From NCBI GenBank assembly GCA_963971225.1, contig OZ020269.1, positions 46,149,264 to 46,213,263 of the forward strand: DNA of 64,000 bases. Direction: 5' to 3'. How positions within the stretch are numbered: position 1 is the first letter of the stretch; the number at the start of each line of letters is the position of its first letter. The translations under genes were made by a program, and so were the position numbers. The notes under the pieces were generated by a model. That model was not told the origin of the DNA, searched no databases, and worked only from the letters and a program-made list of their open reading frames with translations. Shown piece by piece: positions 31,686 through 42,666 of this stretch. The DNA comes from Melieria omissa (Eukaryota > Arthropoda > Insecta > Diptera > Ulidiidae).

Positions 31686-32040
31686 GAAGAGAATCACATA
31701 TGCTTACCTTCTTACTTACTATTGTAAATAGAAAGGAATGCAAAGAAAATGCTCGGAATACCTCGTGCTTGCATTTCAAATACTGTTTACTTTTTCGTAT
31801 AGTAAGGTAATGCGAAAGTGAGCGCATACCCAACATGCTCTACGTATTGATGAAAAAGTAAGCATCTCTCCGAAGACATTCCCATTCCAAATGTACTTAG
31901 TACTGTAGCGGTATGGAATTGGAATGGGCTTAAAATTATTAAAAAAAATAAATTACCTAATCCGTTTATGCCTTACTCGCTACTTTCGATGGAAGGTTTA
32001 TTTGGAAATATTAGCGATGGAAATAGATGAGTGTTCAGTT
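31686..32040. other. Spacer, no gene
   Basis: Short inverted repeat CCCATTCCAA / TTGGAATGGG at about 31883-31929. Nothing else recognised. Confidence 0.35.
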
Positions 32041-32120
32041 CAAACAGCGCGCGCAGGATTCGAACCAGGGCCTCTGGCATGAAAAGCCAGCGCTCTACCC
32101 TCTAGACTACCGAACCCAAC
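32041..32120 (-). repeat. tRNA-like sequence, probably a SINE head
   Basis: The minus strand carries a box A-like stretch (within 32091-32110), a perfect anticodon-arm-like hairpin CTGGC-TTTTCAT-GCCAG (32073-32089, a TTC triplet in anticodon position) and box B GGTTCGAATCC (32056-32066). The acceptor ends do not pair and the T stem is poor, so it is not a functional tRNA. A tRNA-derived repeat or pseudogene is more likely. Confidence 0.5.
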
Positions 32121-32713
32121 CCGCTACGCTTGTTCATTCACTGTTTTCTTCCAAACTCGGAGCTATTCGGGACATACAGTCTGTCCAGTAGAAGCGTGAC
32201 CGTCGTAACTTGGAAACTATTTGTCCGATTCGTTTCAAACAAACTGCATTTTATAAGTTTATAATATTGTTACGAATTTACTTTCACAGGTTCGTTTGGA
32301 TTGGTTTTGAAAATAAAACAACTTCAGTTAACCAGCGCCACGTAGTCAAAACTAACAATCGCTTTATTTACAAATTTGCACTTGTTCTACTTTACACTAC
32401 TACTATTGCATGTTTCCCCATTGCTTGCTCAACACAGACTCGACCCCTTGCGCTGCCACTGCTGCTTTTATACCAATTTTCTTATCGCGCCGAAGTTTCT
32501 TGCACTTCTAATTGGAAAGCGCTCGACCATTCTCGCACAGCCCATTTCTTCGAGAACCATCCTTGCCATATCGGACTATACCAAGCGAATTTATAACAGT
32601 TTTGCTGTACTTCACAGTGCATGCCTAAAAGTATGCTTGGAAAACATTCGTGCGGAGAAAAGCATTTCTGTACAGTGCGGCACAGAATTTCTCATCGTAT
32701 CACTGTCCATCAC

Positions 32714-33919
32714 TTAGACTTGTTCGTCCCGAACAAGTACCGAGGCTCCGCCGGAGTAAGACGTCAGGCGCTCCAAATGGACTACTTTCAGCCTGGCGTT
32801 TCCGCTGCAGCAGCGTTGAACCCTGTACACCACGTCATTAATCCTGGTCACGACTTTGTACGGTCCTTCACATGACGTTTGAAGCTTTGGAGACAAACCT
32901 TTCCTCCGCTGCGGGTTGTAAAGCATTACCAGATTGCCTTCTTGGAACCCCTCTGGGTTAGCCCGTAGACCATAGCTCGCTGTCAACCTGCTTTCAACTA
33001 GTTGAGTGCGGCTCCGCGATCTTCTCCTCGGCCCTTTCGCAGCCGAACACCGATTACAGCCTCTGATCCACTCAGCGACAGACTCCTGGCATCCTACCCA
33101 ATAGAACCGCCTTCTTATCTTGGCGACAGTTTTTGCGATGCCTAGGTGCCCTCCACTGGAGTCGTTATGGTTTTCCTCGATGACATCGTCGATTCGGCCT
33201 CTCGGGACCACTATTAGGGATTTTCTGGTCCTGTCATCCCTGCTCTCCCACTCGCGGTATAGGCAGCCATCCTGCAGACGTAGACTTTGCCACTGTGCCC
33301 AGTAAGCCTTCGCGATCGGGCTCTCACCAGCCATCTCCTGCCAGTCCGGCCGTAATCTCTGCGCTTTGCCTTTGATGATCTTCGCGAGATCCGTATCCTT
33401 GCGCTGGTCCTTCTGTAGCCTTTCCGCAAGCCAATCTTCCTCTTGCAGAACTCTTACCGACCGAACATCCACCATTTGTCCCTCGTTTTCGGCCTGCGAA
33501 TTATGCCTGCGTTCGGTCTCGCACGAATGGTGTGGCAGGGCGTCATCCCTTCTTGGCGACGTCTTTTGTCCGGAACGCTTTCCTCGCAGATGGCAGTCTC
33601 GTGATATGTGGCCTTGCTTGCCACATCGCCAGCAACTGACTCGAGATGATACTGCCCGCAGCCCCGCTGGTGCCTCCGAGCTCACTGTCTGGCTTTGCGT
33701 GACACGTCCAGATTGGACCACATGCATCTCCGCAGATGAATGTCGAAAACTTCCCCTCCAGGCCGCCTCATACGTCAATGCGCTTGTCACCGTCTCACGG
33801 AATGTCGGCTTGCCCATCATCAATGCACTGCGTCGTGTCTCCGGGTCATGAAGACCTTCAATAAACGCCTCAATCTTCATCCTCTCGAGATAATCAGCGC
33901 CGAATTTCGGGTAGCACAA
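32714..33919 (-). pseudogene. Gypsy Gag C-terminus joined in frame to integrase ends
   Basis: The 401-codon frame begins in the capsid end (PKFGADYLERMKIEAFIEGL) and has a CCHC knuckle (CWRCGKQGHISRDC, about residue 95). It passes directly to an integrase HHCC zinc-binding module (GGHLGIAKTVAKIRRRFYW, then CNRC, about residues 255-295) and then to a GPY/F-type integrase C-terminus (EGPYKVVTRINDVVYRVQ). The protease-to-integrase-core region is missing. The join keeps the frame open, and the stop lies just before the 3' LTR. Whether any protein is made is unknown, since the Gag N-terminus is in another frame. Confidence 0.75.
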
Positions 33920-33932
33920 CTGTACGAGCCGC

Positions 33933-34904
33933 TCAATGTCTGCTGCATACGTCTGCTCTTTGCCAGCGGTTCTTCAGCTCGCAATAATACAGCATTTTGT
34001 TGTGCTCGTCACTGTATCTGGCTGCCAGCGCCCTTATGACGGTCTCGTAATCACCTCTCAAACCTTCCGGAACTGTTTTTATTACCTCAGCCGCCGGACT
34101 TCTTAGAGCCAGTATCAGTCTCCGACCTTTCCTAACATCGGTCCACTGACTCTCCAAAGCAGCCATATCGAATTGTAGTTTGAATGTGTCGAACGACGTA
34201 GTACCATCATAAGTAGGCACTGCTATGGCAAAACTTTCCTCAACCGACTGCACTCTTGCTCGCAGCTGTACCTCTCTAAGCCGCTCCTCCAGACTGTCAA
34301 CTCGTTTATCCCATTTGTCTATTCGCGTCTCGAGATGCTCAATTTTCCCGTTCAGTCTATCGGAAATTTCCTCCACCTTCTGCTCTATGCGCGCAGAATT
34401 TGTCGCCATTTCTCGGTTGCACGCTTCCATTTGCTCCGATATTTCACGGGTCGCCGTTTCCATCCTTGCTATTTCTTGATTCGTCGTTTCCAGTTTCGCT
34501 GCCATTTGCGCCGAAAGTTCCTGATTCGCGGTTTCCAGTTTCGTTGCCATTTGCGCCGACATTTCGCGATTTTCATTTTTCATTTTGGCTGCCATTTCAC
34601 GGTTGGAAGTCTCAAACATGCCTTTAAGTGCAACCATTAACTGGCTCATGTCCATTGCTTGTGGTGGCGTAGCCGCTGCAGCCGTACTTTGCATCGACGC
34701 AGCACCAGCAGGCGATTCCTCCACCTTGGCCGACGCCTCTTGTTCCTGCGTTCCGAACTCGTGTGCAGCCCAATCAATGCCTCTTGATTCACACGCCTCT
34801 CGCAAACGCAGCTGCAACTCCACCTTACCGCCAGCAGTCGGCAAATTCCAGGCAGCCAGCTCCTTCTTCAGCTGGTCAACCTTCAGCAGCTCCAGTTTAT
34901 CCAT
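33933..34904 (-). pseudogene. Gypsy Gag N-terminal part with SAP-like motif
   Basis: The 323-codon frame starts at ATG 34904-34902, about 60 bp after the 5' LTR. Residues 1-40 read like a SAP motif (LKVDQLKKELAAWNLP, then G, K and RLRE at the expected spacing), a DNA-binding fold unusual in Gag. Residues about 95-225 are a long heptad-rich coiled coil built from near-repeats such as NREMSAQMATKLET. Residues about 228-312 look like the retrotransposon capsid domain (YDGTTSFDTFKLQFDMAA). The frame is lost near 33940-33970 by a frameshift, and the capsid end continues in the next entry. Confidence 0.75.
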
Positions 34905-35607
34905 GTTTCCGTTTTTATAATTTTATTTTACTTTCAGTAATACAATCCCCAATTTCTGACACCAAATGTTACGAATTTACTTTCACAGGTTCGTTTGGAT
35001 TGGTTTTGAAAATAAAACAACTTCAGTTAACCAGCGCCACGTAGTCAAAACTAACAATCGCTTTATTTACAAATTTGCACTTGTTCTACTTTACACTACT
35101 ACTATTGCATGTTTCCCCATTGCTTGCTCAACACAGACTCGACCCCTTGCGCTGCCACTGCTGCTTTTATACCAATTTTCTTATCGCGCCGGAGTTTCTT
35201 GCACTTCTAATTGGAAAGCGCTCGACCATTCTCGCACAGCCCATTTCTTCGAGAACCATCCTTGCCATATCGGACTATACCAAGCGAATTTATAACAGTT
35301 TTGCTGTACTTCACAGTGCATGCCTAAAAGTATGCTTGGAAAACATTCGTGCGGAGAAAAGCATTTCTGTACAGTGCGGCACAGAATTTCTCATCGTATC
35401 AATATTTATTGTACGCAATATTTTTAATAATAGGTTTAGTCGCCGCCACTCGCTATTATGGCCTCAAACCTCCGACCCATACTTTGCGCTAAGTTTTGAG
35501 CAAGTTGCCGAGGCAATCGACCTCAACTCAGCCGAATTTGTCTCGATAACGGGTTTGCTGTCCATATAGTACTTCCTCTGAGTTTCTGCTTTACAATTGC
35601 CCACATA

Positions 35608-37211
35608 CAGTGCGTTAAGAAATGATAGCACCATTGACTTTTTGTATCATAACTTCCATGCTAATGATCGAAGAATGGAAAAACTTGGTCGAAATATCCA
35701 TTGCATATATTTAAATAATGTCCTGCACCCAAAATTCCGAAATGTTCGATACAAAGGACAAAATATGAATTTACATAAAAAAGTCACTTTCACAAGCGTT
35801 AAGAAATGATAGCACCACTTACAATACTTCTTTTTATTTTTTCGCAATGCACTTTATTTTTGTGTTTAATATGAAATGGGGGTTCCTCTATTCTTAATGG
35901 TTAAATTAGTTATCTTTGGCATGGACTCGACCAAATTTTGTAGAAGATTATGAGGTAATCCTTCCCAGACCCGGACAATTTCTTTTTGGAGCTGTGTCAC
36001 ATCCTCGAACTGCCGACAATCGTCGTAAACTTGCCGTGCCATGATGCCCCATAGGTTCTCTATTGGGTTCAGATCCGGCGATCTTGCTGGCCATTCGAGG
36101 ATAGGAATATTACGCGATTGTAACCATTCTTTGCTACTTCTCGATGCGTGCACTGCTGCGTTATCCTGCATGAACGTAAATCCACGGCGGGAAACTTGTC
36201 GATATATGGAAGAACATGTTCCTGACGGAGCTCTTGATACCGCGCAGAGTTCAAACGTGTATCAGTAAATGCCAGAGATGCTTTTCCATGACCTGAAATG
36301 CTGTCCAAAGCATTATTGATCCACCACTGAAAATCCTTTTTGAGAAAAGCCTCGGTTTCTTGCGCAGATCATGCCAGTAATGTGGAAATCCATGTGGTGC
36401 ATCTAGATTGAATTTTTTTTCGTCAGACCTGATGATCTGGAAGGGTAAATCAGGCTTAAATTTGATTTTCTAGGCTTAGTTTTGTTTCTTATGTTTACCG
36501 ATGCCCACTCACTGCACCATGTTTGGTGCGCATCGGCTCGTTTGTCGATATGCGTACGTTTTAGAGCAGGAGCTTTGGTAATTTTTTTTATATTCTAGGA
36601 ATTTAGTATCCTTTAGTTTCTTCCAGAAGGTAACATAGAACACATGTGGTGAAAATTCGCTTCATCAATGGCGCGTGTCCTTTGATGAATTAGAAGCAGC
36701 TCTACAAATGATACGTCTATCCGCTTCGGAGAGACCGCATGAACGACCTGGGCTTCTCTTATTTGCATAAGCTGTAGGATTGCGCAAAAATTTGCCAACT
36801 ACCGTGTGACAACGGCTAATCCGACGTCCAATTTCGCGGTTTGTTAGACCTTCGTCTTTAAGAGCGCTTGTGACGGCTTTTTCCTCTTGTTCCAGTTCCA
36901 TCTTTCTGCCCATTGCGTTCACTTCTTCTTCACTTCTTTAGTTTTGACAATAGAAGTTTGACAAAAAAGTCAAAGGCCGTACAAAAATAAAATATTGTAA
37001 GTGGTGCTATCATTTCTTAACGCTTGCGAAAGTGACTTTTTTATTTAAATTCATATTTTGTCTTTTGTATCGAACATTTCGAAATTTTGGGTGCAGGACA
37101 TTATTTAAATATATGCAATGGATATTTGGACCAAGTTTTTCCTTTCTTCGATCATTAGCATGGAAGTTATGATACAAAAGGTCAATGGTGCTATCATTTC
37201 TTAACGCAGTG
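35608..37211 (-). mobile_element. Tc1-like element with IR/DR ends, 1604 bp
   Basis: It is flanked by TA (35606-35607, 37212-37213). The inverted repeats are about 210 bp, and each contains two direct copies of GCGTTAAGAAATGATAGC: 35612 and 35796 on the left, and in reverse ending 37207 and 37023 on the right. This is the IR/DR layout of several Tc1 families. The minus-strand transposase is broken. The N-terminal helix-turn-helix is at about 36665-36922, and the C-terminal catalytic part at 35866-36171 has QDN and NPIEN with Asp and Glu 34 residues apart (D34E). Frameshifts lie between (about 36069-36308). Confidence 0.88.
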
Positions 37212-37585
37212 TATTTTCTATTGGGTTGGCATCAAGGGACTGTGAGGGCCAATCTAACACTTCTACCCCATTTTGCATTTTTCACTCAGCACACATTAGG
37301 CTGCGATGTTTGTGTTCGATGTCTTCTTGTATAACTCAAGGGGGTCTTTTCTCCCGAACGTCTTCGGAGCTGATGGTAATAAAGCTTTTTTATAAATTTG
37401 TTTCATCAAAACCGCGTTCAAGTTGGTGGTAACGAAAAGTCACCCAAATCCTTTTTCTGAGAAGCAGCCCCAAACATGGACCTTTACTGGGTTTTTAACA
37501 GTTCGTTGGAACATTCAGTTGATGGCGGCACACCAAGATCGATTTATGCTACAAGTTGCCCAAAACTAGGATTAATCCGTGAATA

Positions 37586-37951
37586 TTACATCATTCCAAT
37601 TGCGATCTGAATTGACAAGGCAAGTCGTTTTTGAACGTGTGATGATGAGAGCAACAGTTTTTTCAAAGAGCTCCGGTATTTAACGTCGTTAGATCTTAAA
37701 CGTCCTCGAATCGTCTCTTTGGATATCTGAACACCACTTTTCTTTAAAACTGCTTTAGCTTTACGCCACGATAAGCCCGGCTTCGTCGCAAACGAATCAA
37801 TGATTTTCTTGTCCTGTTTTGGGGAGGTCTTTTTTTCAAGGCCCCGCCCAACCAAATCGTCGACATTTTTTGCTTCCATATACCAATTCGTCCACCTCGT
37901 TACGAATGACTCCGACTTTTTCATATATTTTTTTGCAGCTAAACGTGACAT
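37586..37951 (-). pseudogene. Tc1-like transposase, N-terminal part (outer element)
   Basis: A 121-codon frame with a Tc1-type helix-turn-helix region: SESFVTRWTNWYMEAKNVDD, a GRG linker, and the second half KAVLKKSGVQISKETIRGRL. The plus-side continuation toward 37214 holds decayed catalytic sequence, and the inner Tc1 element separates it from its end. Dead. Confidence 0.7.
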
Positions 37952-38212
37952 TTACGGCCCTCTTGGGTGTAGACAACGAAATACGGCTTCAAGTCGCTTC
38001 TCTCACGCGGAGCTCATCTTGTTAAAACACCGTGTAGTTTGTAATTGTTTCACGAGACTGACAATTTTTGCAGTGCGTATTACAAAAATGATGAGGCTAC
38101 TTAGGTGCATTCAAATTTTTTTAATAACGGTACTATAAGTTAAAATTTGGTCGATCACGCTTCTCCTGGACAGACTGTACCTTACTAATAACTTACTTTT
38201 GGTAGTTTATAT

Positions 38213-38432
38213 ATTTTTTTAATTTTCATACATACTTTGCTTTACATACTTTGTAAGCTAACAATTGAAGTATTAATAACTCCGCTTACGAATACCTTAC
38301 CGGGTAAGCATTTGTCTTCGTTCGGACGTCGTCGTGTTTTTAAATTTTTCATGCATACTTGGCCATACTTACTTTGTAAGCTTAAAATTGAAGTATTCAT
38401 AACTTCGCTTACGAATACCTTACTTCTGTAAG
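38213..38432. repeat. Diverged direct repeat, about 95 bp twice
   Basis: 38213-38308 and 38336-38432 share an order of blocks (TACTTTGTAAGCT, AATTGAAGTATT, CGCTTACGAATACCTTAC) with period about 123 bp. It lies between the Tc1 nest and the IntS1 3' end. Origin unknown. Confidence 0.6.
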
Positions 38433-38722
38433 GTTCTGTTTTCAGCATACGAAATAAGGCATAAATCATGCATTATTTTGTAATCGCCTTACCAAATTTC
38501 CGACTGTGTATAGCCGTCTGAAGTTCATATGCGAGTGTGTGTTTTCGAAATCAGTTATTTGTCAGTATAGTTTAAGGTGGGAAGCTAATAAACGCAGACC
38601 TAAGCGTCTCAAAAAATATGTTTTTTTCAACTTATATAGGTACAAATAAAAACTTAATTTAAACGCTGATTCATACAATTCGTAAATTATACCCAAGCTT
38701 AACAAATGGTTTGTATACATTT

Positions 38723-38754
38723 TTTATTTTCTATAATATACATGTTTTTTTATT
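38723..38754 (-). terminator. Poly(A) signals for IntS1
   Basis: On the minus strand AATAAA occurs at 38754-38749 and 38728-38723, about 20 and 46 bp after the IntS1 stop. Either would give a very short 3' UTR. T- and GT-containing sequence follows. Confidence 0.55.
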
Positions 38755-38773
38755 AATATACTCTTTACAAAGT

Positions 38774-41700
38774 TTAATATCCATGTTGTAACATAAGTGT
38801 TTGTAATACGCGTTTTATTTGAATACTTGTGTTTATGCGTGATTTTACTCCAAGTGAAAATGCTACCGATAGTATTTCGACTGCATGTTCTTGTAGCAAG
38901 AGTGTAATTTCCACGAGATTATCTACTGCAGTTGTAGCTACTGAAGAATTGTCATCTCGTAAACATTGAATATATGCATTTAAAGCGCAACGGCTTGTGT
39001 CGGAATGTCCTGGATTATGCTTTAAATGTCGAATTAAAAGTATAAAAGCATTTGAACGTATTTGTGCACGGGTCGAAAATATTAATTCCAACAATCTGTC
39101 AAAAATCTCACTTAACAATGAAAATCTTTTTGAAGTAAAACTTTCAATTTCCTGCAATGGATTCAATATAGAATCTTCGGAGTTCGATAGCTTAATAATC
39201 TTTATCAAATCCATATAGTGATTTGAAAGTGTACTACATTTATGAAGTGTGCTAGACAGGGCGAACGATACTGTTCCCTTTTTATTAGTCTCTAGCTGAT
39301 GTATCGCGCCGGCTTCGGCTATTTCAGCTTCCGATACAATAGATACATTAGTTGTGGTTTTTATATCATTCTGTTCTTCGAAATCGAAATCCTGTTTTAA
39401 TTCACCTTCACTTAATTGATTTTCTGATAGATTCTTTTGTTGCAGTAGGGCTATGCCTTGAACTAATTGTTGTAACTGTAAAATTGAATTAAATTTTGCA
39501 GATAACTCCATTAGAATGCCAACATAATGCTCTATGTATAATAAAGCACTTGCAGGATTTACGTTAATGTACGCTTGTAAAAGTTCTACAAATTTGATTA
39601 AAATGTGGTACGTCTCCTTTACGTAACTGTGATGCTTTAAAAACATAAAGTAGCATCCAAGGAGTGCTTGAAAATCAGTTTTATAAGTATCATCAAATAT
39701 CATAGGTTCAAGAACTTGCATTGTACGAAGAATTTGAACAAACCTGTGAAAATGATATTCATCTCGTAACACCCGTGAATTTAATTGGGCTCTGCCTTCA
39801 ACTAAAGACGACAAAACACCCAATTGACGTAAAAACAATGCGGGATGTGAAGCAGCGAATTTTCTTATTAATATTTCTGTATCACTAGACAATGCCTCAA
39901 AGTCTTTTTTTAGAAACAGATTTCCAAGGCAAGTGATCAAGTAATTCGATACTTTGTCAGCTTTGCATCCTTTCAGAGTTTGCAGTTTAATTGTGAGGTC
40001 TTTTGTATTATTCGCGAAATATACAATTGAAGGATACAACAAATAAATTTGATAAATAACTTTCAATTTTAGTAATTCAGGGCAACAGTTTCTGAAAACA
40101 TTTTTAATAAATGTTAATAGATCATTTTTATTTCTACTGATAACACTAAGAACTAAATTTATACGGGAACATAGTTTAAAATCGTATTTTTTAAGAGTTT
40201 CAATTTCTACTTCTCCTTCCTTTAAAATATACTCTGTGAACGCATTTAGCTCATCTTTATTGAAAGAAAATAATTTCTCCGATAAGTTAGCTTTAGACAT
40301 AATTTTATCTTGGCGGCCTTGCCAGAGTTTTGGGTTATTTATGAGTGCTTCAATAAAGTTAAGTACTATGCTGCAGTCTACGGTTTTGTGAGAATGCAGG
40401 ATAAAATATTGTAAAATATAAATAACGGTATCCCAATTGGTTTGATGGCAAATAAGTGATAATAGGTAAAACCTAAAATCTTTATATTTATTTAAAAGTA
40501 AATTTATAAATTGCGTTTCTCTATTGAAATTGCGTAGTTCGGGACTAATTTCACACAAATGGTCTACCAATAGTCCATCATGACAAATGTCACAAGTATG
40601 AAATACTTCAGAACTATTTTCTATAACGTCAGTAATCCACCTATACTTCTTGTTGATGGAGCTATTTGGTTGAATCCACACTTCTGGCAAAGAGTTATTT
40701 GGCTTTTGTAAAATCAGAAACAAACTTAAATGATAATAAGAAATTTGGTTCTCGGAAAAACTTATTTTTTTGGTTAAGAGAGGTTCGAAATCATTAATTA
40801 TTTGAAGAATAGGATGACCACCGTCAAACAATATTACACCGTATCTCAACAATGCACGAATAAGCGTACATACATGATTTCTTTGCAACTTGTTTTGAAA
40901 AAGTACTAACGTTTTAAAACGTTCTATTATTCGAACTAAACCATGAGAGAATTTTTTTTTATTAAAAACATTGTTTGCGTTCTGACCTCGTTGAAGCAAT
41001 TGGTGTATGACTTTGCGAAATCTCATACTGTTAATCGGATTTAAGTGTCTGCATTTAAAAATCGCACAAATTATGTCCTCAACATCCTTGATACTTTTAC
41101 AAAAAACCATAGAGGAGGTCATTGTAGATCCATTGTTTGAAAAACTAAAAGACTTCAATACCTCATTATTTAATTTCGGAAGATCAGGTACAGTTTGTGA
41201 ATGTGAATGCAAACCTAAAACCTTTACTGTGAAATGCCCATTTTTTGCTCCTCGCACTTGTTGGATTTCGATTAGTTGAGCTAAGTAGGCTTTATTAAGT
41301 ATCGCGTTTCTGACTGCATCAAATTGTTCATTGACGGCATGATCTAGTAATGCCAACAATTTTGACATGGAGTTAACAGGGGTACCAAAATTTTGCACAA
41401 ACAAAACAATTTGATCAGGTGTAAGGTCATACAGAGCTGCTTCCACCAAGCGATCTACTGAAGATCGAATCATTTTTAGTTTTAACCAGTCGGGAAGTAA
41501 TTGAACTGTCTCTTGCGGTAAGTTTGGTAGAAAAGCAGTGGGAGCTGTTCGTCCTGGGGGAAACCAGTAATCAAGGATAGGAATTGATTCCGGCATCCTA
41601 TTATTCGAGTAAGTCAATAATATTATAAACGCATGTATTATATTTAAATGTAATGGTAATTGAACACCATCATCGAATTGTACCATTATCAAATCGGGAT

Positions 41701-42652
41701 ATTCTGTCCAATCAAATGGCTCTTGATGTTCACGTAATTTAATTACGTAATTGTTGAACATGACGAAAAGGCATTTCAAGGTTTGAAAACGATTTTCGTA
41801 TAAGTTATCTTGAACAGACTCTGTAAATAGAATTTCCGCAGATGAGGGTATTATGTGCTGAAACATAGTACTTCGTTCTACAATTAACTGTGCCATATCT
41901 ATTACATGATCCAACATTTCTATTGCATTGTTATGAATTGTATGAGCAGCGATAAACTCTATATATACCATAACTAGTTTTGGAGAATTTTCAACCTGAC
42001 AAGCAGAGCGTAGTTGAGGTATTACGAAACTGCAAATTTCACGAAAACTAGGAACTTGTGGAATAGATCTCAAAAGCCAATCATTTTCTTCTTTGGGTGA
42101 ACATTTAAAAATAATTTTTAGTCCCCTTAAAGCGGCGTTTCGGGAAAAGTTAACCGTTGATGAAAGTCTCCGAAAAATGTAATCTAATACTTCGCAAACA
42201 ATTTTGTTGTTTGAATTGTTTTCCATGATAAGATTTCTGATATATGAGATTAAATCCGATTCCCGAGAATTCTCTTCATTGATGACATGTGCATTAAATA
42301 GCAGAAATTCGCACAGGCATTGTACTGGAAGATGACTGAAATCACCTTCGCAATTCTGAACGAGGTCTGATAACCATGGCATGGATTTAGTTGTTCCTTG
42401 ACGTTGAATTATATCTAGGAGTAAATCAGGTTTTCGACAGCGGCATAAAAGATTTCCTAGTTTAAGCGTTTTATTCAGATTCTTTATTTGATCCAGAACA
42501 GCGGTTGGAATTCTTCGTGCTGGGCCCAGTGGATCCATAAGAATTAACTGCGAAATTAAAATTGCATTTTCCTCTGTTATTATAGTTTGAGATGTTTGCG
42601 CAGCTAAATACGTTTCAAACTGGAGTATACGATCTCGTTCCATAGAAATTAT
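38774..42652 (-). CDS. IntS1: Integrator complex subunit 1, C-terminal exon
   Basis: IntS1 is the large scaffold of the Integrator complex, which binds RNA polymerase II in the nucleus and cleaves snRNA 3' ends and paused transcripts. The exon gives about 1292 codons ending at TAA 38774-38776. Recognition rests on motifs I know from animal IntS1: DPLGPARR, then LLCRCRKPDLLLDIIQRQ, MPWLSDLVQNCEG and LPVQCLCEFLLFNA near the start of the exon. The rest is Leu-rich and helical, as expected of HEAT-like repeats. Fly IntS1 is roughly 2000 residues, so about the N-terminal third is missing from the window. The frame has no break and AT-rich third positions. The start is a splice acceptor (AG at 42653-42654), phase 0, not an ATG. 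Confidence 0.9.
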   Translation of the reverse strand: MISMERDRILQFETYLAAQTSQTIITEENAILISQLILMDPLGPARRIPTAVLDQIKNLNKTLKLGNLLCRCRKPDLLLDIIQRQGTTKSMPWLSDLVQNCEGDFSHLPVQCLCEFLLFNAHVINEENSRESDLISYIRNLIMENNSNNKIVCEVLDYIFRRLSSTVNFSRNAALRGLKIIFKCSPKEENDWLLRSIPQVPSFREICSFVIPQLRSACQVENSPKLVMVYIEFIAAHTIHNNAIEMLDHVIDMAQLIVERSTMFQHIIPSSAEILFTESVQDNLYENRFQTLKCLFVMFNNYVIKLREHQEPFDWTEYPDLIMVQFDDGVQLPLHLNIIHAFIILLTYSNNRMPESIPILDYWFPPGRTAPTAFLPNLPQETVQLLPDWLKLKMIRSSVDRLVEAALYDLTPDQIVLFVQNFGTPVNSMSKLLALLDHAVNEQFDAVRNAILNKAYLAQLIEIQQVRGAKNGHFTVKVLGLHSHSQTVPDLPKLNNEVLKSFSFSNNGSTMTSSMVFCKSIKDVEDIICAIFKCRHLNPINSMRFRKVIHQLLQRGQNANNVFNKKKFSHGLVRIIERFKTLVLFQNKLQRNHVCTLIRALLRYGVILFDGGHPILQIINDFEPLLTKKISFSENQISYYHLSLFLILQKPNNSLPEVWIQPNSSINKKYRWITDVIENSSEVFHTCDICHDGLLVDHLCEISPELRNFNRETQFINLLLNKYKDFRFYLLSLICHQTNWDTVIYILQYFILHSHKTVDCSIVLNFIEALINNPKLWQGRQDKIMSKANLSEKLFSFNKDELNAFTEYILKEGEVEIETLKKYDFKLCSRINLVLSVISRNKNDLLTFIKNVFRNCCPELLKLKVIYQIYLLYPSIVYFANNTKDLTIKLQTLKGCKADKVSNYLITCLGNLFLKKDFEALSSDTEILIRKFAASHPALFLRQLGVLSSLVEGRAQLNSRVLRDEYHFHRFVQILRTMQVLEPMIFDDTYKTDFQALLGCYFMFLKHHSYVKETYHILIKFVELLQAYINVNPASALLYIEHYVGILMELSAKFNSILQLQQLVQGIALLQQKNLSENQLSEGELKQDFDFEEQNDIKTTTNVSIVSEAEIAEAGAIHQLETNKKGTVSFALSSTLHKCSTLSNHYMDLIKIIKLSNSEDSILNPLQEIESFTSKRFSLLSEIFDRLLELIFSTRAQIRSNAFILLIRHLKHNPGHSDTSRCALNAYIQCLRDDNSSVATTAVDNLVEITLLLQEHAVEILSVAFSLGVKSRINTSIQIKRVLQTLMLQHGY

Positions 42653-42666
42653 CTGCAAAAAAATAA
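42653..42666 (-). promoter_or_regulatory. Splice acceptor of the IntS1 exon
   Basis: The minus strand reads TTATTTTTTTGCAG directly before the conserved coding region, a good polypyrimidine tract and AG. It keeps the frame open in phase 0. The matching donor is not identifiable in the window. Confidence 0.75.

Larger units (their letters stand above)
32268..35401 (-). mobile_element. Gypsy-like retrotransposon, internally deleted, young
   Basis: 3134 bp with 435-bp LTRs (3' LTR 32268-32702, 5' LTR 34967-35401 on the minus strand). I see one difference between them. A perfect 4-bp duplication ATAT flanks the element (32264-32267, 35402-35405). TTTGGTGTCAGAAATTGGGG follows the 5' LTR and should include the primer-binding site. 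Coding content is Gag joined to the two ends of integrase. Protease, reverse transcriptase, RNase H and the integrase core are absent, so it must rely on another element for copying. Confidence 0.88.
32177..38177 (-). mobile_element. Outer Tc1-like element holding two later insertions
   Basis: TA flanks (32175-32176, 38178-38179) and inverted ends beginning CAGTCTGTCCAG, continuing to GAAGCGTGA, bound 6 kb. Its own DNA is 32177-32263, 35406-35605 and 37214-38177. The rest is a gypsy element (32268-35401) and a second Tc1 element (35608-37211). The inner Tc1 sits inside the transposase gene: just right of it, minus-strand DNA at about 37214-37260 encodes the NPIEN catalytic-Glu motif region. 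Confidence 0.8.

Noticed and set aside
32041..32120. Functional tRNA-Glu gene
   Set aside because: No acceptor stem pairing and a poor T stem despite box A, box B and the anticodon arm.
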